A stretch of 64,000 nucleotides of DNA, from positions 3,470,501 to 3,534,500 of the forward strand of contig NZ_PGEN01000001.1 of assembly GCF_002797435.1 (NCBI RefSeq), given 5' to 3'. Below, piece by piece: positions 60,953 through 64,000 of the stretch. This DNA comes from Sphingomonas koreensis (lineage in GTDB: Bacteria > Pseudomonadota > Alphaproteobacteria > Sphingomonadales > Sphingomonadaceae). Numbering within the stretch: the stretch's first letter is position 1; each line of letters opens with the position of its first letter. A program made the position numbers and the translations under genes. The notes under the pieces were generated by a model that ran no database searches, had not been told where the DNA came from, and saw nothing but the letters and a program-made list of their open reading frames with translations.

Positions 60953-61479
60953 GACGCGCCATCCTCGGGGAGCGCGATCCGCAACACGCGCGGATCGATC
61001 CGCACCGTGCTTCGCGACGCGGCGTCGATGCTGAGCCGGAAACCGACCCGGTCGGGCAATACGCGCAGGCAGAAGATCGTGCCGCCGCGGCACTCCGGAT
61101 CGGCCTCGGCGATCGAGAGGATCGGCTGGTCGCGGATCGAGCGCAGCATCCGCTGACGATCGGCATCGGTCATCACGCCGAAATAGAGAATATCGCAGCC
61201 ACGCGTCGGGCCGCCGGGCAGCACGATCTGCGTCTGCACCTGCCGCCCGGCGCTCTGGCCGATGCGGCCGAAGCCCTTGGTATAGGTCGTGGCACCGCTG
61301 ACGCAGAGCCGCTGCACGGGGCGCGGCTCGGGCCATCGGGTATAGCTGATCATGCCGCCTACGGTGCGGGCGACCACCGCGTCATGCTGGCCGGGCGGGA
61401 CGCGTGTCTCTGCAATCAGCCCTGCCGAACCGATGGATGTACTCGCGCCCATCACGATGAGCGCTACCATCAACGTCAC
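60949..61479 (-). CDS. yfiR: YfiR family periplasmic repressor
   Basis: 176 residues from GTG 61479 (GGGGGAA upstream). Signal peptide then a YfiR/DUF4154 domain with four Cys: Cys59, Cys95, Cys130 and Cys137. The last pair is seven residues apart, as in Pseudomonas YfiR, so two disulfides are likely. It would hold YfiN inactive in the periplasm until redox or envelope stress, or YfiB, releases it. Overlaps yfiN by four bases. Confidence 0.85.
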   Translation of the reverse strand: MTLMVALIVMGASTSIGSAGLIAETRVPPGQHDAVVARTVGGMISYTRWPEPRPVQRLCVSGATTYTKGFGRIGQSAGRQVQTQIVLPGGPTRGCDILYFGVMTDADRQRMLRSIRDQPILSIAEADPECRGGTIFCLRVLPDRVGFRLSIDAASRSTVRIDPRVLRIALPEDGAS

Positions 61480-61491
61480 GTCAATTCCCCC

Positions 61492-61511
61492 GAGCGGAAC
61501 CGGTTCCGCTC
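61492..61511. promoter_or_regulatory. 20-bp perfect palindrome upstream of yfiR
   Basis: GAGCGGAACC followed by its reverse complement, 13 bases upstream of the yfiR GTG and next to its ribosome-binding site. It could be an operator or an mRNA hairpin that controls the c-di-GMP operon. Confidence 0.5.
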
Positions 61512-61581
61512 ATCTCGATTGACGTGTCGCTAGCGTATCAAACGGCGAAATGCCAGATTTCGTTAACTGCGACGCAGGGCG

Positions 61582-61890
61582 TCACTCGGCAGGCGCGGTC
61601 TCGTTGCCGCCCTGATCGCGCGGAAGGCGCGCGGTCATGCCGACCGCGTCGGCATCGTCCTGCACCTGTTCGTCGGTTGCGCGATCGTCCTCGACGATCG
61701 GTGCAGGGGTCGGCGTCGGGCTGGGCGTGGGCTCGGGCTCGGCGAGGTTCTGCACCGGCGTCTCGTCGATCACCACGGCCGCATTGTCGTTGTCGTTGAC
61801 GGGCGCGTCGGGCGCGTCGGAACCGCCCGAACAGGCGGCGAGCGCCGTGGCGGCGAGCAGTGCTGCGGCAAGGGACAGGCGACGGGTCAT
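61582..61890 (-). CDS. 102-residue lipoprotein
   Basis: LAAC lipobox at Cys20 in MTRRLSLAAALLAATALAAC, then an acidic, low-complexity tail with a TPSPTPTPAP linker, ending NETAPAE. ATG 61890 begins the signal peptide; the frame is open upstream to 61983. No domain. It precedes the yfi operon on the same strand and follows the L,D-transpeptidase gene by 22 bases. Confidence 0.7.
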   Translation of the reverse strand: MTRRLSLAAALLAATALAACSGGSDAPDAPVNDNDNAAVVIDETPVQNLAEPEPTPSPTPTPAPIVEDDRATDEQVQDDADAVGMTARLPRDQGGNETAPAE

Positions 61891-61912
61891 TGGGTTCTCC
61901 GTGGAAATGGGG

Positions 61913-63412
61913 TCAGCGCGCGGCGAGCGCCTGAGCGGCGCTCCGCTTCTCGATCTTGGTCGCAAGCGTCTTGTCCCAGCCATAGGGATCGCCGCGGAAA
62001 TTCATCGTGCCGGTGCCGCTCGCATAAGCGGTCCAGTAGAGCAGGTAGACCGCCACCTGGTTGGGCAGCGCGGCACGCACCGTCTCGCCCTTCGCCAGCG
62101 CACCGTCGATCGCCTCGGGGGTCCATTGCGTGCTGCCCTCGAGCAGCAGCCGCGCAAGGTCGGCGGGCCGCTCGAGCCGGATGCAGCCGTGCGAGGCGAG
62201 CCGGTCGAAGCGCGAGAAGGTGCCCTTGCTCGGCGTATCGTGCAGATAGACCGCGAACGGGTTGTTGAAGTCGAACTTGTATTTGCCCAGCGCCGACTGC
62301 GCGGGCGACTGCTGGAGCCGGCGGTTGGGACCGGTACCGATCACCTTGAACCCGTTGCGGGCGAGATAGGCCGCTCCCTTGGGGAACAGCTCGCGCTGGG
62401 CGATGCCTGCGGGGACGTTCCATGGCGGGTTGAGTACGACCGAATGAATGCTCGACTGAAGCATCGGCGTCTCGCCGCCGCCGGGCTTGCCGGTCACCCC
62501 GCGCATCGACATCACCGGGCGATCGCCCTCGAATACCGCGACCTGAGCGGCGGCGATGTTCACTTGAATGCGGTCGACCGGCATCTCCTTCGGCATCCAG
62601 CGCCAGCGCTCCATGTTCGCCATGATCTGGCGGACGCGGCTGGAGACGGGGACGTTGAGCGCCGAAAGCGTACCGGTGGAGACGGTACCGGTCGGTGCCA
62701 GGCCATAGCGGCGCTGGGCGCGGACGACGGCTTCCTTAAGCGCGGCGTCGAACTTGTCGCCGCTGCCGGTGACTTCGCCATCCTCGACCGCGAGGCGGGC
62801 GCGCAGCGCGGCGACACGCGGGCCGCTCGACCCGGCAGACAGGTCCGGGCCGGCGGGAATGGTGCCCCATCCGCCCGCGGTCTCGATCCGGCGGTAGCGG
62901 GCAAGGCCCTTGCGCAGATTGTCATAGCCTTCGTACTGCGGTGTCAGGCCCGCGAACCATTGGCCGATCCGGTTGTCCGCGACGGCCTTGGCAAAGCCGG
63001 GCAGCGGATCCCATGCGGCGGGGCGAAGGGCCCAATCCTCCTGGAAATCGGCGGTGTCGAGGCGGCCGATATGGATCGCGCGGGCATAGTCCAGCGCAGC
63101 GCGGACCAGACCCTGATCGTCGGCGGGCAGCACTTCGGCCTCGGCGGTCGAATAGCGCAGACCCTGCGCGATCCGGCCCTGCACGATCAACTGGCGCACC
63201 TGCTGCGCCTGCTCCGGGCTGAGCACGGGGAGCGGGATCTGGACCGGTGTGATCTGGACTGGCGCAGCCGGGGGCGCTGCCTGCGGAGATGTCGGGGTTG
63301 CCGTAGCGGCGGGCGGGCGCGGTGCACCCTGCTGCGCAAGCGCAGGCGCGCCGAGGGCAAGACCGAGCAAGGGCAGCGCCGCAACACCATGCGACCGCGA
63401 TCGTCCGAACAT
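61913..63412 (-). CDS. L,D-transpeptidase (YcbB/LdtD type)
   Basis: 499 residues. Signal peptide (cut near ALAQ, about 27), a Pro-rich linker, a PG-binding-like region (about 190-250: GPRVAALRARL, RRYGLAPTGTVSTGTLSALN), and the YkuD catalytic domain with SHGCIRLERP (catalytic Cys and His near residue 408). It forms 3-3 peptidoglycan crosslinks or attaches proteins in the periplasm. The family's usual length and domains are intact. Confidence 0.92.
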   Translation of the reverse strand: MFGRSRSHGVAALPLLGLALGAPALAQQGAPRPPAATATPTSPQAAPPAAPVQITPVQIPLPVLSPEQAQQVRQLIVQGRIAQGLRYSTAEAEVLPADDQGLVRAALDYARAIHIGRLDTADFQEDWALRPAAWDPLPGFAKAVADNRIGQWFAGLTPQYEGYDNLRKGLARYRRIETAGGWGTIPAGPDLSAGSSGPRVAALRARLAVEDGEVTGSGDKFDAALKEAVVRAQRRYGLAPTGTVSTGTLSALNVPVSSRVRQIMANMERWRWMPKEMPVDRIQVNIAAAQVAVFEGDRPVMSMRGVTGKPGGGETPMLQSSIHSVVLNPPWNVPAGIAQRELFPKGAAYLARNGFKVIGTGPNRRLQQSPAQSALGKYKFDFNNPFAVYLHDTPSKGTFSRFDRLASHGCIRLERPADLARLLLEGSTQWTPEAIDGALAKGETVRAALPNQVAVYLLYWTAYASGTGTMNFRGDPYGWDKTLATKIEKRSAAQALAAR

Positions 63413-63490
63413 CTAGAGCATCATCCTTTCACCGAAGCCCAATGATAGAGGCCGCGTCCGTGAAAGTCACCCGTCCCCAGCCCGGAATGC

Positions 63491-63811
63491 TCAAGCCGGA
63501 GAGAAGGCTTTTGTTCCCGCGACTCCGATAACAATCAACGCCATGAACCCGGCCTGCACCGGCGATACGCGATCGCCGAAGATCATGATGCCCATCAGGA
63601 TCACGCCGACGGCGCCGAGGCCGGTCCAGATCGCATAGGCGGTGCCGGCGGGCAGATCGCGCATCGCGAGGCCGAGCAGCGCCATGTTGACGAAGCTGAG
63701 CGTCACGGGGACCAGCGACGCGTGCCAGGTCGAGGCGCTCGCCGCCCATTTGAGGCTGAGCGCCCAGATGATTTCAGTAACAACGGCAATGCCGAGGATA
63801 ACCCACGCCAT
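63491..63811 (-). CDS. sugE: SugE/Gdx-type SMR transporter
   Basis: 106 residues from ATG 63811 (GGAAA upstream). Four membrane helices; MAWVILGIAVVTEIIWALSL with the conserved membrane Glu near residue 13, then RDLPAGTAYAIWTGLGAVG. The GTAYAVWTG-type loop places it in the Gdx guanidinium-exporter branch rather than EmrE. The frame is open to 63928, but that start lacks a signal. Confidence 0.88.
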   Translation of the reverse strand: MAWVILGIAVVTEIIWALSLKWAASASTWHASLVPVTLSFVNMALLGLAMRDLPAGTAYAIWTGLGAVGVILMGIMIFGDRVSPVQAGFMALIVIGVAGTKAFSPA

Positions 63812-63952
63812 GAGATTTCCGGTCTGTCGCGGGCTCGAAACGTCATGCGCAGGCCGGAAACCCGAAAGAGGCGGCGCATGGCGCCGGTCGCGAACGAGCG
63901 GCGTTGCGTGGCGCATGTGGCCGCGCAACCTTCCCTAGTCAATGGCGGCGAT

Positions 63953-64000
63953 TCACACCCGCGCGTCGATCCATCCGCGAATATCCGCCATCACGCCTTC
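63953..64000 (-). CDS. C-terminal end of a gene continuing past the window
   Basis: The last 15 codons read EGVMADIRGWIDARV and stop at TGA 63953-63955. Too little to assign a family. It would be transcribed toward sugE. Confidence 0.4.
   Translation of the reverse strand, partial: EGVMADIRGWIDARV

Noticed and set aside
63812..63952. Guanidine-I (ykkC) riboswitch before the SugE/Gdx gene
   Set aside because: The leader has CTAGGG and the gene is a likely guanidinium exporter, but the conserved GGTCCGAGAG and the AAAAGCCCGGGAGA-type core are not present, so no riboswitch is claimed.

Overview
The window is high-GC, densely coded DNA from an alphaproteobacterium, most likely a Sphingomonadaceae member (Sphingomonas-like). 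The pointers are a TrcR/DUF1013 cell-cycle regulator, an HslV with the alphaproteobacterial N-terminal extension, exosortase-A (XrtA/PEP-CTERM) style O-ligase and glycosyltransferase genes, a GTA-type 3-TM holin, a GTTC-N7-GTTC SOS box (the alphaproteobacterial LexA site), DUF885 and TonB-receptor genes, and many small LAAC-box lipoproteins. No rRNA, tRNA, CRISPR array, insertion sequence or integrase was recognised. It reads as core chromosome with a few accessory inserts.

Layout. 1-2.5 kb: hslV and hslU on the minus strand, split by an aldo/keto reductase. 2.6-5.9 kb: a Yip1 membrane protein whose reading frame carries an in-frame amber codon, an endolysin/holin pair, tlyA and a tiny membrane protein. 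5.9-14 kb: a HerA-like ATPase, a hydrolase/gamma-glutamyltransferase pair, and a dicarboxylate/amino-acid symporter - D-amino-acid dehydrogenase - LysR series. 14-20.5 kb: a diguanylate cyclase, a PhyH dioxygenase/aldo-keto reductase/lipoprotein operon, trcR, an MBL hydrolase and a Tat-exported dienelactone hydrolase. 20.5-26.1 kb: surface-polysaccharide genes (asparagine-synthase-like protein, XrtA O-ligase, glycosyltransferase). 26.1-31.4 kb: a divergent S24-repressor/small-HTH locus with an SOS box, a secreted lipase and an SLC13 permease. 31.4-43.7 kb: aldehyde dehydrogenase, quinone oxidoreductase, M20 peptidase, sugar-dehydrogenase-like lipoprotein, a TonB receptor/beta-propeller phytase pair, and an MFS-SDR operon divergent from its TetR regulator. 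43.8-45.9 kb: glnB-glnA behind a sigma-54-type promoter. 46-57.8 kb: peptidases (DUF885, Map, an active/inactive M16 pair), one AT-rich orphan gene, CinA domain protein, and two look-alike membrane proteins next to an ACP-like membrane protein. 58-59.2 kb: rplJ-rplL. 59.2-61.5 kb: a yfiR-yfiN-yfiB c-di-GMP module. 61.5-64 kb: lipoprotein, L,D-transpeptidase and a SugE/Gdx-type SMR transporter.

Genes that plausibly work together: HslVU protease; holin plus endolysin; D-amino-acid uptake and oxidation; phytate import and hydrolysis; PII and glutamine synthetase under nitrogen control; YfiR-YfiN-YfiB signalling, with a second diguanylate cyclase 45 kb away. The least explained loci are the SOS-box divergent pair at 26.1-27.3 kb, the amber-interrupted Yip1 gene at 2.6 kb, the AT-rich orphan at 47.9-48.5 kb, and the paralogous pair plus ACP-like protein at 54.8-57.8 kb.
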